Source of the DNA: Urechis unicinctus
Lineage: Eukaryota; Annelida; Polychaeta; Xenopneusta; Urechidae
Assembly: GCA_034190875.2 (NCBI GenBank)
Contig: CM067354.1
Span: 3,826,815 to 3,890,814, forward strand
DNA length: 64,000 nt
Direction of reading: 5' to 3'
Shown one piece after another: positions 13,101-25,062 of this stretch. Position numbers and translations under genes: made by a program. Position 1 is the stretch's first letter, and each line of letters starts with the position of its first letter. The notes below the pieces were generated by a model. That model had not been told where the DNA came from, ran no database searches, and worked only from the letters and a program-made list of their open reading frames with translations.

Positions 13101-14029
13101 CCAAGAAGGTTCTTGCAGAAGTTGGTGTCGATCAGAAACGCTTCCATCAACTCAACGAGAATCCAACAACCCTTGAGTTGGTTGCATGTAACGTAAACAC
13201 AGCTAGGTGCGCTTCTGACCGAGTCGTCTCAATGAGTATGAAAGGAAACCGCGTTTGCAGCACCACCGCCCAACCCCGCCTCTACCCCAACCTAACACAC
13301 GACACATTCGACTGTGTGTCGTTTTTCAGTTTTTGGAATAAAGGAAGTTTTTCTGTTATTTTGGTCATTTCAAACATACATTGACAGACATACATACAGA
13401 CAGACAGATAGGCCAACATATCAGACAGACAGACAGACAATCAGACAGACATACATACAGACAGACAGATAGGCCAACAGACAGACAATCAGACAGACAT
13501 ACATACAGACAGACAGATAGGCCAACAGACAGACAATCAGACAGACATACATACAGACAGACAGATAGGCCAACAGACAGAGAATTAGACAGGCTGACAA
13601 CAAGTAGCAAATGCAACAAGAACTAGATTTTTGGTGATGCCCTCCCCCCTCCAGACCCCTCCCCCTTCCACACCCCTTCTTAGATACCGCTAAAGTAGAT
13701 GACATACCCAAACCATTAGCACTGCCAGCCTGATCAATGACACCCACGAGGCTTCTAGCAGTCGTTTCATGGAACAGAAGACCGACAATGACGTAACATC
13801 TCTCTGATCAACTAGCGAGAGTTATACCAGACTCCATCGGCATGGAGAGACGGCAGCTACCGGAGGCTGTCTTACCTTGCTCAGTATCCGGGAACTCATA
13901 GGAAGAGATGGGGTGCTCGTGAAGAATGGGACTGGCTAACGTCAATAGGCTGTGCGCAGAGAGTGCCCATAACAGGCCGACAGACACGATCCAATGGTAC
14001 TGACCACTTCCTATCCACATCAGGGTCAT
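201..14029 (-). CDS. ADAMTS-family secreted metalloprotease, 5' part (gene continues beyond the left edge)
   Basis: Four exons, read right to left: 14029-13876, 7314-6947, 1061-884 and 403-201. All join with consistent phases and GT/AG sites, giving the first 301 residues. The start is the first ATG after an in-frame stop. Residues about 13-28 form a hydrophobic signal peptide core. A propeptide follows, with the family pair of cysteines (CHFIGRIRNQTGSS.. and TTCNGL) and FIEP. A furin site RRRGKR lies at 259-264, and the catalytic domain then opens with SVSVERHVELLVVVD. The zinc site HExxHxxGxxH, disintegrin-like domain and thrombospondin repeats must lie in exons left of base 201. ADAMTS enzymes are secreted zinc proteases that cleave matrix proteins after furin removes the propeptide. 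The subtype cannot be decided from this part. Introns 1 (about 6.6 kb) and 2 (about 5.9 kb) are filled with tandem arrays, which are listed separately. Confidence 0.9.
1111..1245. repeat. 22-bp minisatellite derived from ADAMTS exon 3
   Basis: Six tandem 22-bp units (ATGACCTCTGATGGGTTCGA plus two bases) lie in intron 2, 50 bp upstream of exon 3 in gene direction. The same 22 bases occur once inside exon 3 (about 1006-1027), where the opposite strand codes for FIEPIRG. The array therefore looks like an amplified copy of the exon's own sequence. Confidence 0.9.
1812..2811. repeat. 21-bp minisatellite, about 47 copies
   Basis: This is a 1-kb array of a 21-bp unit, GGGTCAACGTACAGAGGTAT plus one base, with A/T, G/A and C/T variants. 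Because 21 is a multiple of three, several frames on both strands stay open and read as heptapeptide repeats such as YVDPIPL. It lies within ADAMTS intron 2. The right part has a higher-order pattern in which blocks of units recur, which points to amplification by unequal exchange or slippage. Confidence 0.95.
2842..2868. repeat. Homopolymer C run (27 bp)
   Basis: An unbroken run of C lies about 30 bp beyond the 21-bp array. Run length may not be reliable in a raw assembly. Confidence 0.9.
4569..4683. repeat. (GAT/GAC)n trinucleotide microsatellite
   Basis: About 38 near-perfect ATG/ACG triplets (GATGATGAT with scattered GAC) lie in ADAMTS intron 2. The open frame across it, a run of Met and Thr, is an artefact of the repeat. 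Confidence 0.9.
5803..5939. repeat. 68-bp imperfect tandem duplication
   Basis: Two imperfect copies of a 68-bp segment each contain ACTGGTCAAGCTC and end in TTGACAGAG. It is intronic, and no function is evident. Confidence 0.75.
8343..8715. repeat. 42-bp minisatellite
   Basis: About nine units of roughly 42 bp carry the motifs CTCTGTACAAGCAACGCTAT and GCAGCGGACTCAGAA. Exact 42-bp spacing is seen between 8461 and 8503. Units near the edges are more diverged. Open frames on both strands follow from the unit being a multiple of three. Confidence 0.9.
8840..8869. repeat. C run followed by a short (AC)n
   Basis: Nineteen C in a row, then ACACACACACA and an A-rich stretch. Intronic. Confidence 0.85.
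10070..10173. repeat. (CA)n then (TCAC)n microsatellite
   Basis: About 70 bp of CA repeat with occasional CC or CAC breaks, running directly into about eight ACTC units. Intronic. Confidence 0.92.
11278..11900. repeat. C-rich low-complexity and short-period repeat tract
   Basis: About 600 bp are almost free of G on the + strand and built from CCCCACCC, CATCCC and similar words. They include repeated 40-bp blocks with CATCACCCCACCTCTTACCA (11693-11885). Long open frames on both strands here (Pro/His/Thr-rich on +, Gly/Trp-rich on -) come from the base composition and are not called as genes. Confidence 0.85.
13388..13600. repeat. 48-bp minisatellite built on CAGA words
   Basis: About four tandem units of 48 bp, each containing ACAGACAGACAGATAGGCCA and a CATACATA segment. 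It lies about 280 bp from the ADAMTS signal-peptide exon. Confidence 0.92.
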
Positions 14030-16149
14030 GGTGGTAACTATGGTAACAGTCTTACTATCTTCAGCAGTCGGCAATGACCTACCAACACACAGAGTTGGCC
14101 TTCAATAGCCTTTCACTTCAAACGATTTTCTCAGAGTCAATAAATATCTGGTCATAGCAATCGCCTTCTTGGCGCTGTACCTGGTGAACTACAGGGGCAG
14201 GCGCACGGAGGTAGGCTCCACGAGATTCAGTTGTCCTCATCCAGCTCTCAAGAAGGGTTCCTAAAGCCCCATAGCGCCGGTCGGGATGCACTGACAATAG
14301 TGGCTTGAGCACGCGTTATAAGTAACGTGGTCTGCACACATCCGTCGCTTTCCGCTTACAATGGCATTGTTGTAAATGCTGCGGTTGGGTAGCTGAGCGT
14401 TGAGGCAAAAGGAGGCGCCACTGAGGAACCCAACAAGTTCACCGAAACGAATCCTCACTCGCCTTAGTATACAGATGAGAGATTAAATACGCTATGTCAA
14501 ACACACTGCTTGCATAAGCTGTGGTCCTAACGAAGTCAACTAACGTCACCCAACCAAGCGAACACTAACGTCAGCTGAATGCACTGACGGCCGACGATCA
14601 CGGCTTGATCACACTAATTCGGAATTAAACACTTGGGCGAACGCTCTTCAACTCGGTCAAAGTCAACCCACTATGTCTGCTGGTCTGGCCATGAATAATG
14701 GCAAGTCCCAGTGCCCAGCTTGTTAGAATGTCGCTGCCAAACCGAGCAGACTAATGCCAAACTCTCCTTATCAAAGTGGTGGTAGTTGCCACTGTTTTTA
14801 CTCCTTCCGAGAGAGATCGCTATCACAGTTCGCCGGGGGCAACTGGTTCAACTCATTACGTGTATTCCACAGAGTTTTTAGTTGGCTTGGTAATATATAT
14901 ATACAGGTGTATCATACATGTGTTAGCACCCGGCCAAGTTTACCCACAGAATCTCTCCCGGCTTATGAAGACAAATACAAGCCACCATTCTACTACCCCC
15001 TGACACCCGTTTAAAACTTAGGCTAGCATTCTAAATAAAGCCCCACCTCCACCATTGTAGGGTCAGAATCTCATCCACACAGAATCGTTTCGCTTACTGG
15101 CATTTATTATAAAGTTCCGTGATGATTTACATACAAAAATCATTCTTGGGTGAATGCCAAGAAAAAAACCTTCAACTCAACGTCAATTGGGTAAGATGTC
15201 GGCTGCTTCCAGAGGAGCTTCATAAGCAGGCAATTAAACGCGGATGATTTACGAACAGCTCTGACACCGCGCTAAGCTGAGCATATTTTCTGCCGTTAAC
15301 TTAATGAAGCAGTATGTTTTACAAGTAGCCAGTGAAGAAAATATAGCCCCACGTTAAGACATATGACCTATTTAGTATTACAAGGGAGATGTGTTGGTGA
15401 TGCTGTCCACATTAAAGATAATCGAGCTCTTCGTGTGTGATAATCTTGGCCCGCCACATCAGATTTGATTGGCCATTAACTGTGATCACGTGACAGAGTA
15501 GCCCGATCAGCGTTTGCTATGTATAGCCTATATACTGGACAGCCCTTCTGGAGGGAAAGGTACTGCATACCAGCTCAGCTGTCACACGAAAACCCATTCA
15601 TAATCACATATGCTTCCATAATTTCCAATATTTAACGCAAAAGTAATCGCGGGTACGTGAGACGTCAACAGCAGTCATACGACCACTGACTCGACTTAGA
15701 TCCAATGAGTTTGCCCTCCAGCATTTAAAGATTCACTTCAACAATTGCCTTACAAGAGCCAGCTAATGTATAGAGCAATACTAGATGTCTCTTTCACATA
15801 CACCACAGGCTCTGACCAACCCTAAGCTAACTCACTGATAGTTCAACCAGCTCTAAACATCTGCTGCACAATGGCATTCAAGACTTTGCATCCTTGCACC
15901 TATCAAGCCCCACCAATTGGTTGATGACCTTCTTGCACAGAGTTCTCTGGCTTTAAAACGCGAGGGTAGCTCCGTGTTATAGCTTGGTCAGAGCACACGT
16001 AAAATGAACAAAACATTACCTTATATATTCTGACCGCCCCAAGCTCACGGCACTGCGCCCGCTTTTTGTCACACCGAGCAGGATGTTACCTCTATTCGAA
16101 ATAGCTCCCGCGGGCTTTATTGAAGATACTACAAAAACTGCTGTGTTAA

Positions 16150-16380
16150 AACACTCCTCGAGCTGAGTGTGGTTCACGCACTGAAACAGTGCGACAACTT
16201 CATGTTGCGTGTTGTACATACACTGAAACAGTGCGACAACTTCATGTTGCATGTTGTACATACACTGAAACAGTGCGACAACTTCATGTTGCGTGTTGTA
16301 CATACACTGAAACAGTGCGACAACTTCATGTTGCGTGTTGTACATACACTGAAACAGTGTTGTACATACACTGAAACAAC
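16150..16380. repeat. 42-bp minisatellite
   Basis: About five units of ACACTGAAACAGTGCGACAA plus 22 bases (TTCATGTTGCGTGTTGTACA..). The first and last units are partial. The inner ACTGAAACAGT is itself an 11-bp near-palindrome, so each unit could form a small hairpin. Confidence 0.93.
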
Positions 16381-16589
16381 AGTTAAACTTTGCGTCAATA
16401 AAAGCAAGACACATACAGACATTCAGACACTTCTTTAGTGATAATCGGGTGAGTGGGGTTAGAGGGTGGGGAGAGGCACGGGTGGTGATGTAGGGTGTGC
16501 GGCTGAGAATGGATGGGGAGAGGATTGAAGGCGACAGTTTGGGACTGAAAGTAAGATGTGGGGGAGGCTCAACGATGATCAGAGAAAAT

Positions 16590-16860
16590 TGTACAGGTTC
16601 CATTGACGAAGAGATGAGATGGAGATAAAGCTCTGATTCTACATATGAAGTAATGGGGTATCGAAGAAGCTCTAGTTCCAGAGATGAAGAGATGAGATGA
16701 CGAGGAAGCTCTGGTTCCAGAGAAGAAGAAATGAGATGACGAGGAAGCTCTGGTTCCAGAGAAGAAGAAATGAGATGACGAGGAAGCTCTGCTTTCAGAG
16801 AAGAAGAAATGAGATGACGAGGAAGCTCTGGTTTTAGAGATGAAGAAATGAGATAACGAA
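16590..16860. repeat. 39-bp purine-rich minisatellite
   Basis: About six units of 39 bp with GAGGAAGCTCTGGTTCCAGA and AGAAGAAATGAGATGAC. One strand is strongly purine-rich. The opposite strand reads as a 13-residue Ser/Phe repeat, taken as a by-product. Confidence 0.92.
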
Positions 16861-17194
16861 GTGGCTCTTATCAAGAGAGGAGGCCGTTTGGGGTGGTGGG
16901 AGTTCTCAAGATGTTTGATTGCTCAGTAATTAGACGATGTATGCATATGATGATGAATCTTGTGAAGTGAAAAAACATAGAAAACCTTGTTCTTTGTTGA
17001 GCTTCATCCCAGCAAGACACAAAACGACAGACAATTATGCTGAGGTTCAGGTGACGACACAAGACGCCTGCATTTATTCCGAGGGGATGAAATATGAGCA
17101 AAATCTCAGAAGATGAGGCATTGAAAGATGTAAGTTAGAAGCGAGAGACTATCTTCATCAGAAGATGCTGTTAAGGGATGGGTGAGGCGCAGCG

Positions 17195-17515
17195 GGGTTG
17201 GGGAGTGTGTGTGTGTGTGTAATGGGGGTGGGTGGAGGTGGGGTTGAGGTGGTGTTGGGTGGGTGAGGGGTTGGGTGTGTGTGTATGTATGGTTGGGGAG
17301 TGTGTGGGGGTGGGTGGGGTGGTGTGGGGTGGTGTGGGGTGGTGTGGGATGGGTGAGGGGTTGGGTGTGTATGTGGGGTGGGTGGGATGGGGTGGTGTGG
17401 GGTCGGTGAGGGGTTGAGTGTGTGTTGTGTGTGTGTGGGGGGGGGTGGTGAGGTATGTGAGGGGTTGGGTGTGCGTGGGGGGGGGGGGGGGGGGGGTGAG
17501 GGGATGGGGGTGTGG
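17195..17515. repeat. G/T-rich tract with a 20-bp G run
   Basis: Short-period GGGTGTGTG and GGGGTTGGGTG words fill 300 bp, ending with 20 consecutive G at 17477-17496. The many G-runs on one strand could form G-quadruplex structures (inference). Confidence 0.85.
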
Positions 17516-17587
17516 GTTGAGAACAGCCCGTCAATCGGATAGGTACCTTATCCGTGGTAGCTTGTGGTGTAGCGGGGGTGGGGGTGG

Positions 17588-17668
17588 TAGGGGACACAGC
17601 CACAGGACGTGGTGATGACGATAGGGACACAGCCACAGGATGTGGTGATGACAATAGGGACACAGCAT
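17588..17668. repeat. 33-bp tandem repeat, about 2.4 copies
   Basis: Units of GGGACACAGCCACAGGA followed by YGTGGTGATGACRATA. It sits between the G-rich tract and the 28-bp array. Confidence 0.85.
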
Positions 17669-17861
17669 CACCTAGGCCAGTATGGCTGCGTTAAATAATG
17701 AGTCAGTGTCAGGCATTAGTTTCCATGTCAGTAGCGATAATTAAATAGTTGACGGAATCATATATGTGCATATCTAAATTCCTCATTGATACCTGAGCTT
17801 AACTTAATTTCTCAGCATGCGTGGGTGAAAAACGAGTTTTAGGGTCACTGAAAACGGGAGT

Positions 17862-18170
17862 CCACGTGGTGGTACTCAGACAGCAGCGCCGACATGGTAG
17901 TGCTCAGACAGCAGCGCCGAAGTGGTGATGCTCAGACAGCAGCGCCGACGTGGTGGTGCTCAGACGTCAGCGCCGACGTGGTGGTACTCAGACAGCAGCG
18001 CCGACGTGGTGGTACTCAGACGTCAGCGCCGACGTGGTGGTACTCAGACGTCAGCGCCGACGTGGTGGTACTCAGACGTCAGCGCCGACGTGGTGGTACT
18101 CAGACGTCAGCGCCGACGTGGTGGTACTCAGACGTCAGCGCCGACGTGGTGGTGCTCAGACGTCAGCACC
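17862..18170. repeat. 28-bp minisatellite, about 11 copies
   Basis: A tandem 28-bp unit containing GACGTGGTGGTACTCAGACG and TCAGCGCC. Two unit variants (CAGACAGCAGCGCC and CAGACGTCAGCGCC) alternate on the left, while the right half is uniform, consistent with recent homogenisation. Three open frames run through it because 28 bp shifts the frame at each unit. Confidence 0.94.
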
Positions 18171-19301
18171 TTCGTGTATTCTTTCTTTATTGGTTCAACC
18201 CGGTACATTCGGATAGAAGCTGCCGAGACGCCCCCGGAAGTCAGTCTCGTCTCCTACCTGATAACACTGTAAGCGATGCCCCATGCAGACATAAGAATTA
18301 AGAAGTCTGATTCTCCTCTGCGCGCTACCCACATCAAAGTGGTAAGACAGTATCTTGCAACCAAAAACATCCCGCTTGATAATTGCTCGAGACGGTGCAA
18401 TACAGTTGATTCTTTTTCCATTTTGGGCAAAAATCGCGTGATATCTGTCTACACATAGTCATTTAACGGCCGCAATTCCCGTGGTGTGGGCAGGACATGC
18501 TGAGAGGCAACAACTCCCGATCCGAGCCCGCGCTCGCCCGATGTTCAACGGGACAATCCGGAATCAAACAATGCAAGGCCTTCCAGTTTTACTCCCAAGG
18601 AGCAATAAGCTCTCCACCCAATTGCCCACTGGGGAATTTCCCTTATTTTCACCACAAGGCTCCCTAATTTTTCATCCGACCGATTTACATTTGATAAAAA
18701 CGTAGTGTCTATCCTGTTTTTCTTGAAATAGTCCCTTTCATGAATGTGGATTTTTCATGCTATGTCGGTTGAAGAATTGTCATTTAAGTGCAGGATTACA
18801 TGTGATAGATCACTTGTTTTGCTGTTGCGCCAATTTCCCAATTTCCATCGCTCGTGGGAGGACGAGGGAAATCCCTGGTCGCATGGGAGGACTTCATGGT
18901 CCCTGATCGTGGTTAAACATAAAACGAAGCATTTTACGAGGGCAAATCAGGCAAATATTCCAGCATTTCACAAAAGCATCTGTGGTGTCAACAAGGCAGT
19001 ATCCCTGACCGCGGAAAACTCCACATTTGCACACCTTGAACTTTCCCCTGATTGAAGTTCGTCCCTGCAATGCTTTGGTAATTCAATGCGGTATATTTAC
19101 TACTTGCTACTTTGCTATAACCGTTTGTGGATCTACAAAACTGAAGTCTGCGGCCCGGTGATGACCTCAAGATCGATTTCCAAGACGAAGGATGATACAA
19201 GAGAAACAGAACACGATGTTCAAATAACTTAAAAAGTGTACAGAATATTCGTTGTCATTTAGCGTGGTTTGATGTTTCAGCATTATTTGCTATGACTATC
19301 T

Positions 19302-19358
19302 TAGCCGCGCACGACGGTAATATAAATATATACGTCAATAAGACGTCGTGCACGGCTA
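19302..19358 (+). mobile_element. 57-bp palindromic micro-element, copy A
   Basis: TAGCCGCGCACGACG at the left pairs with CGTCGTGCACGGCTA at the right, with one mismatch in 15. The core GGTAATATAAATATATAC lies between. The 9-bp flanks are TGACTATCT and GGGCTATCT, a decayed target-site duplication with 7 of 9 matching. It has no coding capacity and belongs to the same family as the copies at 28.7, 53.0, 53.9 and 56.8 kb. Confidence 0.8.
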
Positions 19359-20017
19359 GGGCTATCTATATAGAGGAATACAACCTAAAGAAAAAGAGTC
19401 AGCTGAAACCGGTTCCTTGTCAGCTTGCTGTGGTGCGTGTGTGACGTATTGCATTGAGGTGTTGCATCTATCATCAGGTACGGTTATTGGAAATCACAGA
19501 TATTGCGTGTTAATAGAATGAACTATAGATTAACCTCCGGGTGGATCACAGTGGTTGTGCGTTACAGTTAATGGATCACTTGGCGAGATCCAGTTTATGC
19601 TATACATATTTTTTGAATCAATACGCGACACCGACATGATGCGAACGTGTTTTCACACATGTTTTGAGGTTCCCGTGGAATGTTTTCATTGGGGCGACTG
19701 AATATGTGAGTTTTTCCCCTCGGCATCCCCGTTTCCCGCTAAGAGATCTTGCCGCATGAATCTGTTATCTCGGTGTGTGGCTGTAAATAAACCACAACCA
19801 GACTCTCGAAAAAAGTTTTTATTTCAATTTTCAGAGTCTTCTATGTCAGTGTGGCTGTGTTAAATAATGAGTTGAACCTAGACCAGTACTGCCTGACTGT
19901 CTCAGCAATGAAGGAAGGTCAGCATTTCTGTTGCCAGTTCGCTCTTCTAAATGCAGTCATCTCGCATAGCAGGCATGGTGAAAAACATGAACATCTTCAT
20001 TCTAATCCATCTCTCCC

Positions 20018-20085
20018 GTAAGCATTCTCGTGATTTCCCGTTAACATTTTCGTGATTTCCCGTTAACATTCTCGTGATTTCATGT
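20018..20085. repeat. Short tandem repeat, three copies of about 23 bp
   Basis: Three units of roughly TTCTCGTGATTTCCCGTTAA plus CA. Intergenic, with no function evident. Confidence 0.8.
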
Positions 20086-23000
20086 AAACTGAATGTTCCG
20101 ACTGCACGCATTAACCGACTTTACAATACTTGCATCCCGGGAATGGTTCATTGTAACAATTAAATATACAGGTAGGTCGAAAGGAAACTATTTAAGCTTC
20201 CAGGTGAACGAAGCGAAATGTAGACACAAATAATGGTCCGTGATCACTTTCGGTTCTCCAGCTGCAAACCCATACTTCACATTGCAGTAAATCAAAAAAG
20301 ATCAGAATTATGAAAATATAAATTGTAAAAAGCCATCGTCACAGTGTGATATCAGCCTATTTTATACGACACAAATGCGTATATATATATATGCAGAAGA
20401 TGCGAACCATACGGGCAAACCATAAGACAGGCCCGCGTTTAGCGTGTAACGAACGTTCTTGTGTGCTAAGATCGACAAGCGCTCCGGGTTGTTTGTGCAT
20501 ACATCCGTGCAATATTTTCACATTTCATTGAAGACAACAGCATTGCAGTACGCCAACACTGACATTCAGGAAAAGCAACGTGTGCGTTCGTGTACGGTCG
20601 TTGTTTAATCACATGCTCAATGTAAGGCCTCGAAAGTGGGCGCGCACACACAGAGACAACACACACCAACGCACACACACACTCACACGCACAGACAACA
20701 CTCACATACGCACACACATACACACGCCCGCCCACATACACTCGCACATACATCATTCGTCCATACCGGTCTTTTTCCATCATGTCAGTTTGGCAAGCTC
20801 CGATAGACCACCTTCAATACAAATTCATTACAAATATTTATGATTATGTTTGCAAACACAATAATGACAAATCAAATTGTGTCAAGCAACAAATGAACCT
20901 AAATTTGATCTATGAGAGCTATAAGGTCTTGCTTCTGCGCAACGCGGCTCTTTTATGTGGCCCGTACCGTTTGATGTACGGGCTTTTTCACCATTCAGCA
21001 TAACATTTATTTCCATAATGAATTATGTAAATATTTCTTCTTTTTTCTCGGTTTCTGAGTGTTGAAATAAATGGCTAGCTATGTGTGGATGCCAGTTGTG
21101 GAAGGGTCTGCTATGTGATTATTAATAGCTTAATATTCTCTGTCAGCGGCTTGTTGGCTTTCTCGCAACCTCGCCCGAAACGTCGAGTCAAATTCGGCTC
21201 ATTATGATGTGAACTGCAGCTCCTAATAAAGATGCATTATGATCTCAAATGGTTCTGCCATCAAATTGAACCTGGTAACCACATGGAAATACAATTCACC
21301 TCCTGTTCCCATCGAACTGCGCCGATATTCAGATGGGATGAAGTGAGCAAGTGTTCTGACTGTGACAGTCTAACAAAGCTCCCCAGTCAGAGTTGATATA
21401 TAATAGATTTTAACAGGGTAAAGAAACAAAGCGAGTGAGAAGTGACTTTATTCCACATCCAGACAACGAGACAAAACAGACACTGATTTGGAAACCCACT
21501 CAAGAATGGAAACGGACAATCAAGCTATTGGTTGCTAAGGAACACAATGATGGGATGGATAATCTAATAGCACACCCACCCAATCCCCAGAGAAGCATAA
21601 ACAACACAGCGAGGCCAGGCTACTGCAGCACATGCTACACCATCTATCGGTTACCATGGTAGCCAGGCAAACATTTAGGAATCATGTGCAATTGAGCATT
21701 GCAATAACACCTTATAGCATCCTTTTGTATCCGGACAAAATAATCATCTGATCTGTTTCCTGATACTAATTAGAGAACATTCATTAACAGTAATGAACCT
21801 AAGAAAGCTGCTAGCCTGATAACATGTTGAACCGGTCACGAAACTTAAATGCAGATAACTTATGCCGAGTTGCAAAACATCTAGATTGAACCTACGGGAG
21901 ATTGTTGGATGACCGGTGTCCAGTGACAGAAATCTGCACCCAACACCTCCTCAAACATTGTCACTTCCTCTAGCATGCGTATGGCTATTGATCTCAATGG
22001 TGTTCAGCACCTGTATCAAATAACCCTACCCCCAACTCACTCCAACCCAGGAGAGGAAGTGAACACATTAGTACTAATACGGGGATTCCACAGAGCTGGA
22101 GCTATTAGTGGATGTATGAGAAGACTTGAAATAGGCTACATTTACCATGAAGCAGAAGCTTAGTCTTATCATCTATGCTAGCATCCAATGACATAACCAA
22201 GTCCCCAGTGGCTGATTCAAAACAATAATGACATTCAAAACAACCACAACTTAGTTTTCAGTGTCATATTTCATCCCCTTCACCCTCACAAAATACTACA
22301 TGGGACAATGACAAAAGTACAGCAGAATTTGCCCTTACCTTGAACATGCAGTGTACTTGTGATGGCATAACCCAAAGGTATCCAGGTGAACGGGGCAGGG
22401 TAAGTTGGATCAGCTTATTACAGGTAAGAAGCAACATGTTTAGTTGTTGTAGTTAGTGGCAACCAGTGATGTACAATGCGAAACATCATGTGATGCGGTT
22501 AACATAGAAAACATTGAGTGAGGTCCCAGCGATGAAAAAGTAACACATGACAACAACTACTTCCTCCAAATATTGGAGTTAACTCAGAAAGTCATCTATG
22601 TCACTTCAGTCATACACTAATATTTCCTGAAACCCATTAAAAAAATAATAATATGCCAACAAAAAATAAATAAATCTACAGTAATTTACAAACTGCTACT
22701 GTTATGTAAAAAAGATCAACAAACTGGCACACAAACATAAATAAGGTTATATTTACAATTAACAAGAATTGCAAAGAACACATTGATACAGAGTATCTCA
22801 AATCCTGAAGGCTTTAACCAAGCGAGATTACCGCATCTCCAGAGATTGGGAGAACAATATTGCACATACACTTAACTGACAGTGGTTTTCGTTAAAGCTG
22901 AGAATTGAATAGCATTATTATGACTAGGGTCTTATGTATCTTGACACGTGGATATGGCAAGCACAAACCACTGCTACTTGAACAAAAAGCATTTCAATGG

Positions 23001-23582
23001 ATTTCTTAGATTAGCTCACAATGTGAATCAATATTAAGCATTAAAAAAAGAGAGGCTCAAGAAAAACCCAGCGACTGTTGATAAATAACATAGAATGGAG
23101 GACATACCTCTTCGTGGTCGATCATTAAAGAAGTAGAGTATAAACTGCTTCTAGAGATTGAAACATCAGCGTGCCATAGAAAGCAACACAATGCTAACAA
23201 GTAAAAGACTTGCTATGCTTTCTGCCGACAGAGAACAGCTCTCTTCACAACCCGAGTCTCAAATCATCTTCAAAAATAAATATTAAAAAGGTTATGAAGC
23301 CTAGATGACACCTTCATTTCTTTTCTATAGAGAACCAAATCAAAACGCATCCTACCACACTACAATCACTGTCAACCTCTGATCCTTAACAAGAGACAGA
23401 AATGGACAAATTTTTTACAACAGACTATTTGTTTTTCATTGGTTTCTGGATGACTATAAATTCACACAACAATGCATGCACAAACAGTGTTTATATATAG
23501 TGACAAAAAGCCTTGTCACTAGGTCGACCTACGCGAGCACAGCTACTAATTGCAACAGGCATGGGGATAAGTAATGGGCAGG

Positions 23583-25062
23583 TTACTTGACAGTGGCATT
23601 CATGTGGATGGGAGTGACCAGTGGTTTGGATTGAGAGAGGCTTTCTTCATACGGCGAGTACTCCATGATAGCCCTGTGATACGCAGGACTCTCTTCCTCC
23701 CTACCACCTCCATTGACACAATGAAACGCATCCTCGTAACTCTCCAATGTCAGACCATACCTCTCCAGCAGCTGCATACCAATCTCTGCTGGAGGGCATT
23801 TATAGAACACCTTGACCCTACTGGGGAGGAAACGCAGCTCTCCCACGTAGCTTTCACTGTCTCTTGGAACGGTCATCTGGATCATAGAGCTAACATAGAG
23901 GTCAGTTGAATGACGAGGGTATTTGCGTCGGATGTTCCTCACCGAGACATAGGGCCCCGGGAAGGTGAGAATGAGACGGACAATATCATTATGGTGTTCA
24001 CTAGCTTGGTGTGTCGTGTACTGCGAGGCAAAGAACGAGAAGAATTCACCACCAGGGGCTGCTGCTTCTGTCATGGCTGCCTGGTGGCTGGATGCTGGGG
24101 TTACACATGACAAGGCCTTCTTCTGTTGAGATTTCTGAAAACATCAAATCATAATATTTATTATTGATGTGAAGATTGAGACAAATCATATCACCTGCTT
24201 TGTATGCTTGAAGGATTGCCAGGGAACAAATTATCAAGGTGTTAAGTCCACTGCATTATTTGTAGAAACAAATGCTGAATTGTGGATGTTGCAAATAATC
24301 AGAACTCACCGGTTTGTTTGCTGCAGGTTTTGTCTTGGCAAGAGGTGACTGAGGCTCACTTTTAATGACATCCTCTCGAGAGCATCTGCTAAGGTCATTA
24401 TAAAGGTAATTATCTTCTACCGAGTACGATGACTGCCAGCCTCTTTGGGGGTAGGCTGCGTCAGAGGTCACAGTCACATCATGACCTATATTCAAGTCTT
24501 GAGCTGCAAAATACTCGTCATCAGATAATGATTCCTCCTTGATTACGATAACATTACCTTCTTTGGCATCATTAGTCAAGCCCGAGTCGAGCATATCTCC
24601 AAACGACTTAAGACTAGAACTAACACTGCCCACATCTAAACCAAGACCACCTGGACATATGTCTAAGGCCGAGCGCTTCGACAAATGTTCATCCTTCAGA
24701 ATGGCTTTGAACTCATAGTCACTGTTGGAGGAGTCACTGTCATCCAGACTATCTATCCGAGAGCCTACAGACATGGTATAATCCGAATCTAGGTTGTCTG
24801 TGTCACGTGAAGCACTGTGTAGCCTTCTCTTGCGGCTCACCTTGGTATAGCCAGAATCTACACTGGTACTCTCATCCGTGCCTATGGCAGCTTTGACAGT
24901 CTCCTTGAAGCTGACGAGAAACACATCGTCATTATCCACGGTGATTCCTAGCAAACCGTCAATACTGAACTCCGACTTACAATGCAGTCGACTTTTGCAG
25001 AGAAGAGATATGGTTTCTACGACGAGGGATCGGAGTTTATCCTGGTCTTCGCGAGGAATCAT
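23583..25062 (-). CDS. Unrecognised 434-residue acidic protein, probably nuclear
   Basis: Two coding exons, 25062-24310 and 24134-23583, join in phase 0 across a 175-bp intron with GTGAGT and TTTTCAG sites. The ATG at 25062 is the first after an in-frame stop 36 bases upstream. I do not recognise the family. Residues 1-60 look like a folded domain (IDGLLGITVDNDDVFLVSF). Residues 65-245 are Ser/Asp-rich and probably disordered, with a basic KVSRKRR patch and two SUMO-type sites, VIKEE and VIKSE. The C-terminal 130 residues look folded again (VRLILTFPGPYVSVRNIRRK; LRFLPSRVKVFYKCPPAEIG) and might be a winged-helix-like unit. A transcription or chromatin role is inference from the SUMO sites, the basic patch and the acidic linker only. 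Confidence 0.8.

Larger units (their letters stand above)
7315..13875. other. ADAMTS intron 1
   Basis: A 6.6-kb intron between the signal-peptide exon and the propeptide exon. It holds the 42-bp, CA/TCAC, C-rich and 48-bp arrays listed separately. Outside these I see no exon or mobile-element coding sequence. The splice phase (1) matches across the whole intron, which supports it as one intron. Confidence 0.7.
14030..23582. other. Intergenic region between ADAMTS and the unknown 434-residue gene
   Basis: This should hold the ADAMTS promoter (just right of 14029) and, at its right end, the 3' untranslated region of the next gene. No gene was recognised. 14.1-16.1 kb and 20.8-23.5 kb show nothing I can name. 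16.1-18.2 kb is a cluster of four minisatellites and a G-rich tract. A CA-rich stretch lies at about 20640-20755. Confidence 0.6.

Noticed and set aside
14030-14074. Upstream extension of the ADAMTS signal-peptide exon to 14074
   Set aside because: That extension begins with TTG, and an in-frame stop lies further upstream. The first ATG is at 14029.
17106-17663. 185-codon Pro/His/Thr-rich minus-strand open frame
   Set aside because: It is the reverse of the G/T-rich tract, so it follows from composition.
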